Positions 1-6,618 of a stretch of DNA of 14,192 bases are shown here, piece by piece. Source of the stretch: Collinsella aerofaciens. GTDB taxonomy: Bacteria; Actinomycetota; Coriobacteriia; Coriobacteriales; Coriobacteriaceae. The notes under the pieces were generated by a model that worked only from the letters and a program-made list of their open reading frames with translations, was not told the DNA's origin and ran no database searches. The translations under genes were made by a program, and so were the position numbers. Location: the NCBI GenBank assembly GCA_905213725.1, contig CAJMJM010000041.1, forward strand, positions 1 through 14,192, in the 5' to 3' direction. Numbering within the stretch: position 1 is the stretch's first letter; every line of letters begins with the position of its first letter.

Positions 1-1
1 C

Positions 2-262
2 TCCAAGGGCGTTCACGTGCTGACCGAGGCCAAGGTGACCGAGATTACCGAGGATGCCATCAGCTACGAAAAGGACGGCGAGATCCACACCATCGCCGAT
101 GCCGATACGCTGGTACTTGCCATGGGCTATCGTCCCAATACCAAGTTGGCCGACGACCTTGCTGCAGCCGGCGTTACCACCCACGTGTTGGGCGATGCCA
201 ACAAGTGCGGCAACATCCGCGACGCCATCGGCGATGGCTACAAGGTTGCTTGCGAGCTCTAG
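2..262 (+). CDS. FAD-dependent NAD(P)H oxidoreductase, C-terminal fragment
   Basis: This is the last 86 codons of a gene that begins left of the window; the frame is open from base 2 to the TAG at 260-262. The fragment contains the segment DTLVLAMGYRPN followed by LGDANKCGNIRDAIGDGY. That layout (an 'AxGxRPN' strand, then 'GDxxxxxNIRDAIxxGY') is typical of the C-terminal FAD/NAD(P)-binding half of 2,4-dienoyl-CoA reductase/old-yellow-enzyme fusion proteins and related disulfide-oxidoreductase-fold flavoproteins. The substrate cannot be inferred from this piece, because the catalytic TIM-barrel part, if there is one, lies outside. The gene converges on dhuI and shares a hairpin terminator with it. 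A link to the uronate genes is possible but unproven. Confidence 0.75.
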   Translation, partial: SKGVHVLTEAKVTEITEDAISYEKDGEIHTIADADTLVLAMGYRPNTKLADDLAAAGVTTHVLGDANKCGNIRDAIGDGYKVACEL

Positions 263-316
263 TCAACCCCTTGGTGCATGTGAGGCCTATCCCCGCGGCG
301 TCAGTCGGTAGATAGC

Positions 317-357
317 AAAAAGCGGCGGTCGTCCCGTACATGGGACGACCGCCGCTT
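317..357 (-). terminator. Hairpin terminator between convergent genes
   Basis: A perfect 16-bp stem (320-335 with 342-357) closes a 6-nt loop. Read on the minus strand, downstream of dhuI, the stem is followed by a short T run (complement of 317-319), so it best serves dhuI. The plus side has no T tract, but the stem may still stop the flavoprotein transcript. Confidence 0.75.
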
Positions 358-382
358 GCGTCAGCTGCAATGAGTCATGCGA

Positions 383-1024
383 TTAGAGGTCCAGAATTTC
401 CTTGACCTTGGCGATGATGGCCTCGTCGGTTGCGTTGGCAAAGAAGTACTCCTGGAAGTGCTCGCCGGCAAGTGCGCCCTTCACCAGGTCCTGATCGATC
501 TCGCCCAGGACGTCGACGAGCGGGCGCATGGTCACAGCGCGCACGCCGTCGAGGATCTTCTTGTTGCGCTGCTCGGGCTCAACGCGCTCGGCGGGGTAGC
601 CGTTTCCCGAACCAAAGCCAAAGAGCTTCTCGAAGGTGTACTCAAGGTTGAGCTCCTGGCCCCAGCCGTTCTTGAGGGCGAAGGGCATGGCGACGGCGTT
701 GCCATCGTTGACCTGGGCAAAGGTGTAGGCGTCGAGCGGGTCGGCAACGTGGCCACACAGCACGCCGGGGAAGGAGTTGCAGGCGAGCATGGCGCCCTCG
801 CCGGTGCCGCAGCCGGTCACGACGTAGTCGGCAGCGCCGGAGTTGAGCAGCACGGCGGCAAGGATGCCGTTCTGCACGTAGGTGAGGGGCTTGGAGTCGG
901 CATCGGCATACATGCCATAGTTAAAGACAGTGTGGCCCATGGGCTCGACAACCTTCTTAAGGGCAGCCTCAATCATAGGGTTCTTGGAGTTCTGAGAGTT
1001 CTCATTGATCAGAGCGATTTTCAT
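383..1024 (-). CDS. dhuI: RpiB-family 4-deoxy-L-threo-5-hexosulose-uronate ketol-isomerase (DhuI)
   Basis: This 213-aa protein belongs to the RpiB/LacA/LacB sugar-phosphate isomerase fold. The GCGTGEG motif at residues 71-77 contains the family's catalytic cysteine (Cys72). The protein is longer than ordinary RpiB (about 150 aa), with a C-terminal extension containing YPAERVEPEQRN (residues 143-154). Both that extension and the N-terminus MKIALINENSQ match what I recall of streptococcal DhuI. DhuI isomerises the 4-deoxy-5-ketouronate formed from unsaturated glucuronate or iduronate and replaces the unrelated KduI. The RpiB histidine in the H-N-D/N-A-N segment is absent (QVNDGN, 104-109), as I remember for DhuI proteins. 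The start is an ATG with GGAAGG 9 nt upstream. It is the last gene of the minus-strand dhuD-dhuI unit and lies directly 3' of dhuD, which encodes the next enzyme. Function is inferred from resemblance plus neighbour. Confidence 0.85.
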   Translation of the reverse strand: MKIALINENSQNSKNPMIEAALKKVVEPMGHTVFNYGMYADADSKPLTYVQNGILAAVLLNSGAADYVVTGCGTGEGAMLACNSFPGVLCGHVADPLDAYTFAQVNDGNAVAMPFALKNGWGQELNLEYTFEKLFGFGSGNGYPAERVEPEQRNKKILDGVRAVTMRPLVDVLGEIDQDLVKGALAGEHFQEYFFANATDEAIIAKVKEILDL

Positions 1025-1102
1025 GATAGGTAACCTTCCACTATTTTCTAAATTAATGGTTCGTTATGTTGCATGGCATCTCCAGCAGAGAAGCCGCTCT
1101 GC

Positions 1103-1214
1103 GGTCGGTGGACGATAAGGTCTGTCGCGAGTTCCGCACGAGCCGAAGAGCACTTAATGTGCTCTTCGTGCGAGTCAGGACTGTTCGAGCAGCAGACCTT
1201 ATCGTCCGCCGCCT
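1103..1214. repeat. Long imperfect hairpin in the dhuD-dhuI gap
   Basis: The outer arms 1106-1124 and 1193-1211 pair over 19 bp with a single G-T wobble. A nested perfect 10-bp hairpin (1144-1153 with 1159-1168) closes a TTAAT loop. Between them are shorter paired segments with bulges. The element fills over half of the 202-bp gap between dhuD and dhuI and has no T tract after it. It may attenuate dhuI, stabilise an mRNA end, or be a dispersed palindromic repeat. Confidence 0.7.
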
Positions 1215-1226
1215 CGCCCAGACGTC

Positions 1227-2036
1227 TTACTGCGGCTGCTTTCCAATGTATGCGAGGATGCCGCCGTCGACGTAGAGGATGTGGCCGTTGACGAAGTTCG
1301 ACGCGTCGGAAGCCAAGAACACGGCGGGGCCCTTCAGATCCTCGGGCGTGCCCCAGCGGGCGGCCGGCGTCTTGGCAATGATGAACTGGTCAAACGGGTG
1401 GCGGCTGCCGTCGGGCTGCGTCTCGCGCAGGGGTGCGGTTTGCGGCGTGGCGATGTAGCCGGGTCCAATGCCGTTGCACTGGATATTGGCCTCGCCAAAC
1501 TCCGAGCAGATGTTCTTGGTGAGCATCTTGAGTCCGCCCTTGGCGGCGGCATAGCCGGCGATGGTCTCGCGACCCAGCTCGCTCATCATCGAGCAGATGT
1601 TGATGATCTTGCCGTGGCCCTTGGCGATCATGCCGGGCAGGCAGACCTTGGACACGATAAACGGTGCGTTGAGGTCAATATCGACGACGCGGCGGAAGTC
1701 CTCGGCGCTCATGTCGAGCATCGGTGTGCGCTGGATTACGCCGGCGTTGTTGACCAGGATGTCGGGCGTGGGGCCAAAGTCGGCCTCGATCTTGGCGATG
1801 AGCTCGGCAACGACGGCTTCGTCGGTGACGTCTGCCACGTAACCATGAGCCTCAAAGCCCAGCTCGCGGTAGTGCTTCTCGGCCTCGGCTACCTTGTCGG
1901 CGTGACGTGCGTTAAAGGCGATCTTGGCGCCAGCCTCTCCGAGCGCCTCGGCGATAGCCATGCCAATGCCATAGGTGGCGCCGGTTACCAGTGCGACCTT
2001 GCCGTCCAGACGGAAGCTGTCCATAAGATCAGACAT
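1227..2036 (-). CDS. dhuD: SDR-family 2-keto-3-deoxy-D-gluconate 5-dehydrogenase (DhuD/KduD-type)
   Basis: This 269-aa short-chain dehydrogenase/reductase interconverts 3-deoxy-D-glycero-2,5-hexodiulosonate and KDG with a nicotinamide cofactor. The sequence shows the Rossmann glycine motif TGATYGIG (18-25), NNAG (96-99), a serine-containing strand ICSMMSELG (147-155) and the YxxxK pair Tyr162/Lys166, in full SDR order. The segments KIINICSMMSELGRET and CNGIGPGYIATPQTAPLRE closely match my recollection of streptococcal DhuD from glycosaminoglycan-degradation clusters. I place the start at the ATG at 2036 because AAAGGA lies 5-6 nt upstream; an in-frame ATG at 2063 lacks a comparable site. dhuD is upstream of dhuI and downstream of a GntR gene, with its own palindromic operator at 2142-2153. 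The family and motifs are seen directly; the substrate is inferred from resemblance and from the DhuI neighbour. Confidence 0.88.
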   Translation of the reverse strand: MSDLMDSFRLDGKVALVTGATYGIGMAIAEALGEAGAKIAFNARHADKVAEAEKHYRELGFEAHGYVADVTDEAVVAELIAKIEADFGPTPDILVNNAGVIQRTPMLDMSAEDFRRVVDIDLNAPFIVSKVCLPGMIAKGHGKIINICSMMSELGRETIAGYAAAKGGLKMLTKNICSEFGEANIQCNGIGPGYIATPQTAPLRETQPDGSRHPFDQFIIAKTPAARWGTPEDLKGPAVFLASDASNFVNGHILYVDGGILAYIGKQPQ

Positions 2037-2093
2037 AGCGATCCTTTCAAAAGAAACGTTCATCTATATTTATCTTACTTTTAGTACAAGCTC

Positions 2094-2099
2094 AGTATA
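2094..2099 (-). promoter_or_regulatory. Candidate -10 box for dhuD
   Basis: On the minus strand this reads TATACT, 58 bp upstream of the dhuD start. No good -35 hexamer stands 16-18 bp further upstream, and the palindrome at 2142-2153 lies about 43 bp upstream. This would suit an activator-dependent promoter or a weak one. Confidence 0.35.
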
Positions 2100-2141
2100 G
2101 GAGAAGCGGCGCAACAGGCACCCCTTATTTCCTAAAATCAG

Positions 2142-2153
2142 GTGAACGTTCAC
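2142..2153. promoter_or_regulatory. Palindromic operator GTGAACGTTCAC upstream of dhuD
   Basis: A perfect 12-bp palindrome centred on CG, in the 160-bp leader of dhuD. The same core occurs as a 16-bp perfect palindrome at 8814-8829 upstream of the HIT-GntP operon. A CG-centred palindrome with an A/T-containing arm fits a LacI-family operator, although no LacI gene is in the window. A weaker relative (GAAACGTTC) overlaps the dhuD ribosome site near 2053-2061. Confidence 0.6.
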
Positions 2154-2157
2154 TTTT

Positions 2158-2187
2158 AAAAGGCGAACGGCAGAAAAGCCCCTGCCG
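2158..2187 (-). terminator. Weak hairpin terminator after the first GntR gene
   Basis: The arms 2167-2173 and 2181-2187 form a 7-bp stem with an 8-nt loop. On the minus strand it is followed by TTCGCC and then TTTT. It lies just downstream of the GntR stop at 2197 and just before the dhuD operator, so it may separate the two transcripts. Confidence 0.4.
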
Positions 2188-2196
2188 TGCGGACCT

Positions 2197-2889
2197 CTAC
2201 TCGCTTTTTGCCTGCGTGCCCTCTGCGATCATGTTGCGGTTATACACCAGGTGCAGATACATCGCGTCGTGCGCGGCGGTGGGGTTGCGCGAGGCGATGG
2301 CGTCGGCCACATCGCGGTGCGTGCGGATAGTTTCCTCGACGAGCTTTTTGCCGGTCACGTCGATAAAGAGGGGGACGGATGCCTTGAGCACGCCCATCAG
2401 GCGGGGAACGACGAGGTTTCCGGAGCTTTCGGCAATGGCATTGTGGAACGCGGTGTCGGCGGCGGAGTAATCCTCACCGGCCTCGGCCAGGCGCTCGGAT
2501 TCGTCGCAGAGCTCTTTGATACAGACGACCTGGTCGTTAGTTGCGTGCTCTGCGGCCATGCTGGCCATCTGCGGCTCGATCATAAAGCGCACCTCGAGTA
2601 GGTCGCGCGCCAGACGCTGCTTGTCGTCGATAAAGGTAAAGCCCAGCGGGTCGTCGGCAACGCCGGGGTTTGACGCCACATAGGTGCCCGAACCCTGCTT
2701 AATGCGCACGATATTGCGCGACTGCAGCAGCTTCATGGCCTCGCGCACCGTGCTCCTGCCGGCGCCCAGGCGCTCGACGAGCACGGCCTCCTTGGGCAGG
2801 CGATCGCCTTGTTCAAGATGCTCATCCAGGATCAGTTGAATGATTTTCTCTGAAATCTGCTCGGGGAGTCCCGAATCGGCTCGTGCCAC
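2197..2889 (-). CDS. GntR/FadR-subfamily transcriptional regulator
   Basis: This 230-aa regulator has an N-terminal winged helix (about residues 10-72, with RLPKEAVLVERLGAGRSTVREAMKLL and the wing KQGSGTYV) and a C-terminal all-helical FCD ligand domain (about 92-218). Candidate metal or ligand residues of the FCD domain are Asp145, His149, His191 and His213. The start is a GTG at 2889-2887 with AGGTGA a few bases upstream. The gene is divergent from the GntP permease-dehydratase operon across a 234-bp region rich in CATCAGA half-sites. It also sits upstream of dhuD on the same strand, so it could act on either unit. FCD-domain GntR proteins commonly sense sugar acids or other carboxylates. 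The ligand here is unknown; KDG or an aldonate/uronate is the reasonable guess. Confidence 0.88.
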   Translation of the reverse strand: MARADSGLPEQISEKIIQLILDEHLEQGDRLPKEAVLVERLGAGRSTVREAMKLLQSRNIVRIKQGSGTYVASNPGVADDPLGFTFIDDKQRLARDLLEVRFMIEPQMASMAAEHATNDQVVCIKELCDESERLAEAGEDYSAADTAFHNAIAESSGNLVVPRLMGVLKASVPLFIDVTGKKLVEETIRTHRDVADAIASRNPTAAHDAMYLHLVYNRNMIAEGTQAKSE

Positions 2890-2956
2890 GCTTCACCTCA
2901 TATCAAAAGAATTCATCTGAGCTATTTTAGCGCACTGCGAACGCTATGCAGACGGC

Positions 2957-2984
2957 TTGACATGAATCAGCTGCCACATATATG
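2957..2984 (+). promoter_or_regulatory. Candidate promoter for the GntP permease-dehydratase operon
   Basis: TTGACA at 2957-2962 and TATATG at 2979-2984 are separated by 16 bp and face the permease. This leaves an mRNA leader of about 130 nt that contains the CATCAGA half-sites. A second -10-like TATAGT at 3078-3083, inside the inverted repeat, is an alternative. Confidence 0.4.
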
Positions 2985-3054
2985 CCGTCCGCAGCTCTTT
3001 TCCGACCGTTCACCAAATACATCAGATGTATTTCGAACAAATTTCAAAATGAAA

Positions 3055-3110
3055 CATCAGACCTTTCCAAAACACGCTATAGTCATCAGACGAATTCAAA
3101 AGGTCTGATG
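3055..3110. promoter_or_regulatory. Inverted-repeat operator cluster (CATCAGACC type)
   Basis: CATCAGACCTTT (3055-3066) is exactly inverted as AAAGGTCTGATG (3099-3110). A third half-site, CATCAGAC (3084-3091), forms a closer inverted pair with GTCTGATG (3103-3110). TACATCAGATGTA (3018-3030) upstream and CATCTGA (2914-2920) near the GntR start resemble the same half-site. The location between divergent GntR and permease genes makes these likely GntR operators. The last half-site lies just before the permease ribosome site, consistent with repression. Confidence 0.55.
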
Positions 3111-3123
3111 AATTGGAGGAAAG

Positions 3124-4485
3124 ATGTCAGACCCAACGTTTATGGCCGACCCCACCAGGCTGGTCATCGCCGCCATCGTGGGCATTGCGCTGCTGCTTGC
3201 GCTCATCATTAAGTTCAAGCTGCATCCCGTGCTTTCGATGATGGTCTCGGCGCTCGCGATCGGCATCGGCGCCGGTATGCCGCTCGACCTGGTGGCGGAC
3301 ACTGTCACCAAGGGCGTGGGCACCACGCTGCAAAACATCGCCCTGCTCATTGGCCTGGGCTCGATGTTTGGTCAGATTCTTGAAGAGAGCGGCGGCGCCA
3401 AGAAGATTGCCCAGACCTTCATCGATACCTTTGGGCAGGGTCATTCCAGCTGGGCGCTGGGAATTACCGGTCTGGTTATCGGCACTACGGTGTTCTTTGA
3501 GGCCGGCGTGGTCGTTTTGATCCCACTTGCGTTTAGCGTGGCATCGCAGACCAAAAAGTCGACGCGCTACTACGGCATCGCGCTGCTCGCAGGACTTGCC
3601 GCTGGCTATGCGTTTGTGCCGCCATCGGCCGGTTCGGTTCTGGTCGCCGGCACGCTCGGTGTCGACCTGGGCACCATGATTCTCGTCGGTATCCCTACCG
3701 CCTTCATCGCTATGGCGATCGCCGGCGTCATCTGGGGTCGCAACGTGGGCAGTCGCATTTTTACCGATGTTCCGGAGCACTTTACCTCTGCCGAGGGCGC
3801 GAGCGACGAAAAGGAGCTTCCCTCCTTTGGCATGGTGCTTGCCATCGTGCTCACGCCGCTTTGTCTGATTTTGCTGGGCACGTTGTCCTCTTATATCCCC
3901 ATGCCCGCCGAGCTCGCCTCGATTCTCGCCTTCCTAGGCAAGCCGTTCGTCGCTTTGACGCTCGCCACGCTCGTCGCGATGTATCTGCTGGGCGCGCGCC
4001 GCGGCTACTCCGGCGCCGAGCTCAAAGCCCTGCTCGACCGCTCTCTTAAACCCGTCGGCATGATCTTGCTGGTTATCGCCTGTGGCGGCGTCATTCGCTG
4101 GATGCTGCAAGACTGCGGCTTGGGCCAGGTTATCGGCCCTATGCTCGAGGCCTCACCGCTGCCTTTGGTGGTCGTTGCCTTTTTGATTGCCGTCATGGTG
4201 CGTGCCTCTGTCGGCAGCTCCATCGTCGCTATGACCATGGCATCGGGCATTATGGCCGCCATGCCCGCGGTTGCCGGAGCCTCGGTGCTCATGCGTGCCG
4301 CTATCTGTCTTGCCATCTGCGGCGGTGCCACGGCCCTCTCGCACGTCAACGATGCCGGTTTTTGGATGTGCTCCTCGTTTCTGGAGATTGACGAGAAGAC
4401 CACCCTCAAGTCCTGGACCGTTATGGAGACGCTTATCGGCCTTTCGGGTCTTGCCTGCGCCCTAGTGATTTCGTTCTTTGCCTAG
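3124..4485 (+). CDS. GntP-family sugar-acid:H+ symporter (first copy)
   Basis: This 453-aa polytopic membrane protein has the usual length and layout of the gluconate permease family (GntT, IdnT, YjhF, DsdX). It shows an N-terminal hydrophobic helix followed by IKFKLHPVLSMM, a central VPPSAGS segment (165-171) where GntT has LPPHPGP, and a C-terminal SHVNDAGFW (406-414) matching SHVNDPGFW of GntT. It should import an aldonate or related carboxylate with protons across the inner membrane. The ATG at 3124 is preceded by GGAGG only 4 nt away, but the next in-frame ATG (3142) is too far from that site. The dehydratase gene follows after 108 bp without a terminator, which suggests joint transcription and that the permease carries the dehydratase's substrate. 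The exact substrate (gluconate, xylonate, galactonate or other) is not readable. Changes in the PPHPGP segment hint at an altered specificity. Confidence 0.87.
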   Translation: MSDPTFMADPTRLVIAAIVGIALLLALIIKFKLHPVLSMMVSALAIGIGAGMPLDLVADTVTKGVGTTLQNIALLIGLGSMFGQILEESGGAKKIAQTFIDTFGQGHSSWALGITGLVIGTTVFFEAGVVVLIPLAFSVASQTKKSTRYYGIALLAGLAAGYAFVPPSAGSVLVAGTLGVDLGTMILVGIPTAFIAMAIAGVIWGRNVGSRIFTDVPEHFTSAEGASDEKELPSFGMVLAIVLTPLCLILLGTLSSYIPMPAELASILAFLGKPFVALTLATLVAMYLLGARRGYSGAELKALLDRSLKPVGMILLVIACGGVIRWMLQDCGLGQVIGPMLEASPLPLVVVAFLIAVMVRASVGSSIVAMTMASGIMAAMPAVAGASVLMRAAICLAICGGATALSHVNDAGFWMCSSFLEIDEKTTLKSWTVMETLIGLSGLACALVISFFA

Positions 4486-4593
4486 TTCGCGTAGCTAAAC
4501 ATCTTTCACCGAGTGCATCGCTCGGTACCCATTTACACCTGATTCATTAACCAACGATTGGTACAACCGTTCAAACCAAAAGAGGAGAACATC

Positions 4594-6372
4594 ATGGACG
4601 AGAAGACCAAGGCACAGATTCAGCAGGAGGCAGCCGACTTGGTTGCCAAGCTGCAGCCGCGTTCCGGCAAGTTTCGCACCATCAGCCCCGAGATGGACCC
4701 GCTGCGTCTGGGCTCTGGCTGGTCCATCGAGGATCTGGACAAGCCGCAGGTCATTATCGAGTCGACGTTCGGCGACTCGCACCCGGGTTCTGCCGGCCTG
4801 TTTGAGTTGGTCGAGGAGGTCCGTGCCGGCGTTGCCGAGGCTGGCGGTCACGGTGCCCGTTACTTCTGCACCGATATCTGCGACGGCGAGGCCCAGGGCC
4901 ACGACGGCATCAACTACTCGCTGCCCAGCCGCGACATGATCGCCAACATGATCGAGATCCACGCCAAGGCCACCCCGTTCGATGCCGGCGTCTTTGTCGC
5001 CAGCTGCGATAAGGGCCTGCCTGCGAACCTCATGGCCATGGGCCGCATCAACATCCCCTCCATCGTCGTTACCGGCGGTGTCATGGATGCCGGTCCCGAT
5101 CTGTTGACCCTGGAGCAGCTCGGCGCGATTTCTGCCCGTTACGAGCGCGGCGAGATCTCCCGCGAGGAGCTTGAGTTTGCCAAGCACAACGCATGCCCCA
5201 GCTGCGGCGCCTGCTCGTTTATGGGCACCGCGTCGACCATGCAGGTTACCGCCGAGGCCCTGGGCCTTATGCTCCCCGGCACGGCCCTGCTGCCCGCTAC
5301 CAGCTCCGACCTGCGTGAGTTTGCGCGCGAGGCCGGCCGCCAGTCCGTGTGGCTCTCCGAGCACAACCTGTGCCCCCGCGACATCGTGACCAAGGAGTCC
5401 TTCGAGAACCTCATCATGGTCCACGGCGCCATCTCCGGTTCCACCAACTCGCTGCTGCACATCCCCGCGATCGCCCGCGAGTTTGGCATCGAGATGTCCG
5501 CCGACGACTTCGATCGCCTGCACCGTGGCGCCCACTACCTGCTCAACGTCCGTCCCGCAGGCGAGTGGCCGGCGCAGTTCTTCTACTATGCGGGTGGCGT
5601 GCCGCGCATCATGGAGGAGATCAAGTCGATGCTTCACCTCGATGTCATGACCGTCACCGGCAAGACCCTCGGCGAAAACCTCGAGGACCTTAAGAACAAC
5701 GGCTACTACGAGAAGTGCGGCCGCTACTTGGAGAAGTGGAACCTCAAGCGCGAGGACATCATTCGCCCGTTTGACCAGGCCTTCGGCACCGACGGTTCCA
5801 TCGCCATCCTCCACGGCAATCTTGCCCCCGAGGGCGCCGTCGTCAAGCACACGGTTGTTCCGCGCGAGATGTTCCAGGCCACGCTTAAGGCACGTCCGTT
5901 CGATTGCGAGGAGGACGCTATCCACGCCGTCCTGACGCACGAGGTCAAGCCCGGCGACGCCGTCATCATTCGCTACGAGGGCCCCAAGGGCTCCGGCATG
6001 CCCGAGATGTTCTACACCACCGAGGCTATCGCCAGCGACCCCGAGCTGGGCGCAAGCATTGCCCTGATCACTGACGGTCGCTTCTCCGGCGCCTCCAAGG
6101 GCCCGGCTATCGGTCATGTTTCGCCCGAGGCTGCCGTGGGCGGCCCGATTGCCCTGATCGAGGAGGGCGACCTTATCCGGATCAACATCCCCGAGCGCTC
6201 GCTGTCTATCGTGGGCATCGCCGGCATGGAGATGGAGCCGGCCGAGGTCGACGCCGTCCTGGCCGAGCGTCGAGCCGCTTGGAAGCCCAAGGCTAATCGC
6301 TATACCTCCGGCACGCTCAAGTTCTTTACCGAGCATGCGGTTTCCGCCATTCAGGGTGGCTACATGGAGTAG
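4594..6372 (+). CDS. IlvD/Edd-family sugar-acid dehydratase, YjhG/YagF-like
   Basis: This 592-aa Fe-S dehydratase should convert an aldonate to its 2-keto-3-deoxy derivative. The three expected cluster cysteines are visible: Cys96 in TDICDGEAQGHDG, Cys138 in VASCDKGLPA (with Asp139-Lys140 beside it, as in the family's Mg site) and Cys207 in CPSCGACSFMGTAS. Further motifs VHGAISGSTNSLLHIPAIA, AGGVP and DVMTVTGKTLGENL resemble E. coli YjhG/YagF (D-xylonate dehydratases, about 655 aa) more than biosynthetic IlvD. DGRFSGASKGPAIGHVSPEA near the C-terminus is family-wide. The chosen ATG has AGAGGAG 6 nt upstream; a TTG at 4558 would add 12 residues and has no such site. With the adjacent permease and the KDG kinase and KDPG aldolase nearby, a six-carbon substrate such as gluconate (giving KDG) is likely; xylonate is the main alternative. 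Confidence 0.85.
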   Translation: MDEKTKAQIQQEAADLVAKLQPRSGKFRTISPEMDPLRLGSGWSIEDLDKPQVIIESTFGDSHPGSAGLFELVEEVRAGVAEAGGHGARYFCTDICDGEAQGHDGINYSLPSRDMIANMIEIHAKATPFDAGVFVASCDKGLPANLMAMGRINIPSIVVTGGVMDAGPDLLTLEQLGAISARYERGEISREELEFAKHNACPSCGACSFMGTASTMQVTAEALGLMLPGTALLPATSSDLREFAREAGRQSVWLSEHNLCPRDIVTKESFENLIMVHGAISGSTNSLLHIPAIAREFGIEMSADDFDRLHRGAHYLLNVRPAGEWPAQFFYYAGGVPRIMEEIKSMLHLDVMTVTGKTLGENLEDLKNNGYYEKCGRYLEKWNLKREDIIRPFDQAFGTDGSIAILHGNLAPEGAVVKHTVVPREMFQATLKARPFDCEEDAIHAVLTHEVKPGDAVIIRYEGPKGSGMPEMFYTTEAIASDPELGASIALITDGRFSGASKGPAIGHVSPEAAVGGPIALIEEGDLIRINIPERSLSIVGIAGMEMEPAEVDAVLAERRAAWKPKANRYTSGTLKFFTEHAVSAIQGGYME

Positions 6373-6417
6373 CGCCCGTGCGCATCGATTCCCTCTCGTA
6401 GATGTGCGGCACAAAGA

Positions 6418-6449
6418 GCCCCGAGCTCACACGAGCTCGGGGCCTTTTT
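6418..6449 (+). terminator. Rho-independent terminator of the dehydratase operon
   Basis: A perfect 11-bp GC-rich stem (6418-6428 with 6433-6443) with loop ACAC is followed by CTTTTT, 46 bp after the dehydratase stop codon. Confidence 0.92.
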
Positions 6450-6474
6450 CGTCTGGATTGGGGACGCATAGCCG

Positions 6475-6598
6475 GACGAAAACAATTTGCGTCTGGTAAT
6501 AAGCGTACGAAAGCGCAATTTACGTCTTAATTTCGGACGCAAATCAAGACGAAAACCGTTTACGTCTGCTTTAAATCCGTACGAAAACGGTTTTCATC
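6475..6598. repeat. Cluster of four short degenerate palindromes
   Basis: Four related units of 19-21 bp start at 6475, 6506, 6548 and 6580. Each has the form (G/T)ACGAAA, a short centre, TTT and then a GTC or ATC end. The best preserved are GACGAAAACCGTTTACGTC (6548-6566) and ACGAAAACGGTTTTC (6581-6595). An extra half unit lies near 6535. The cluster sits between the 3' ends of two convergent genes, where promoters are not expected. Confidence 0.7.
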
Positions 6599-6618
6599 TT
6601 GCAGGGCAGTTGTCGTTT

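Noticed and set aside
1281..2084. Open plus-strand frame of 267 codons opposite dhuD
   Set aside because: Antisense shadow of an SDR gene with all its catalytic motifs. No domain is recognisable.
4508..4526. Hairpin ACCGAG/CTCGGT between the first permease and the dehydratase as a terminator
   Set aside because: Only 6 bp with no T tract. The two genes are functionally linked, so read-through is more likely.
4495..6414. Open frame of 639 codons on the strand opposite the dehydratase
   Set aside because: It mirrors the dehydratase, which has full family motifs. Long antisense frames are expected from biased codon use in GC-rich DNA, and the translation is low-complexity Gly/Ala/Leu/His with no recognisable domain.
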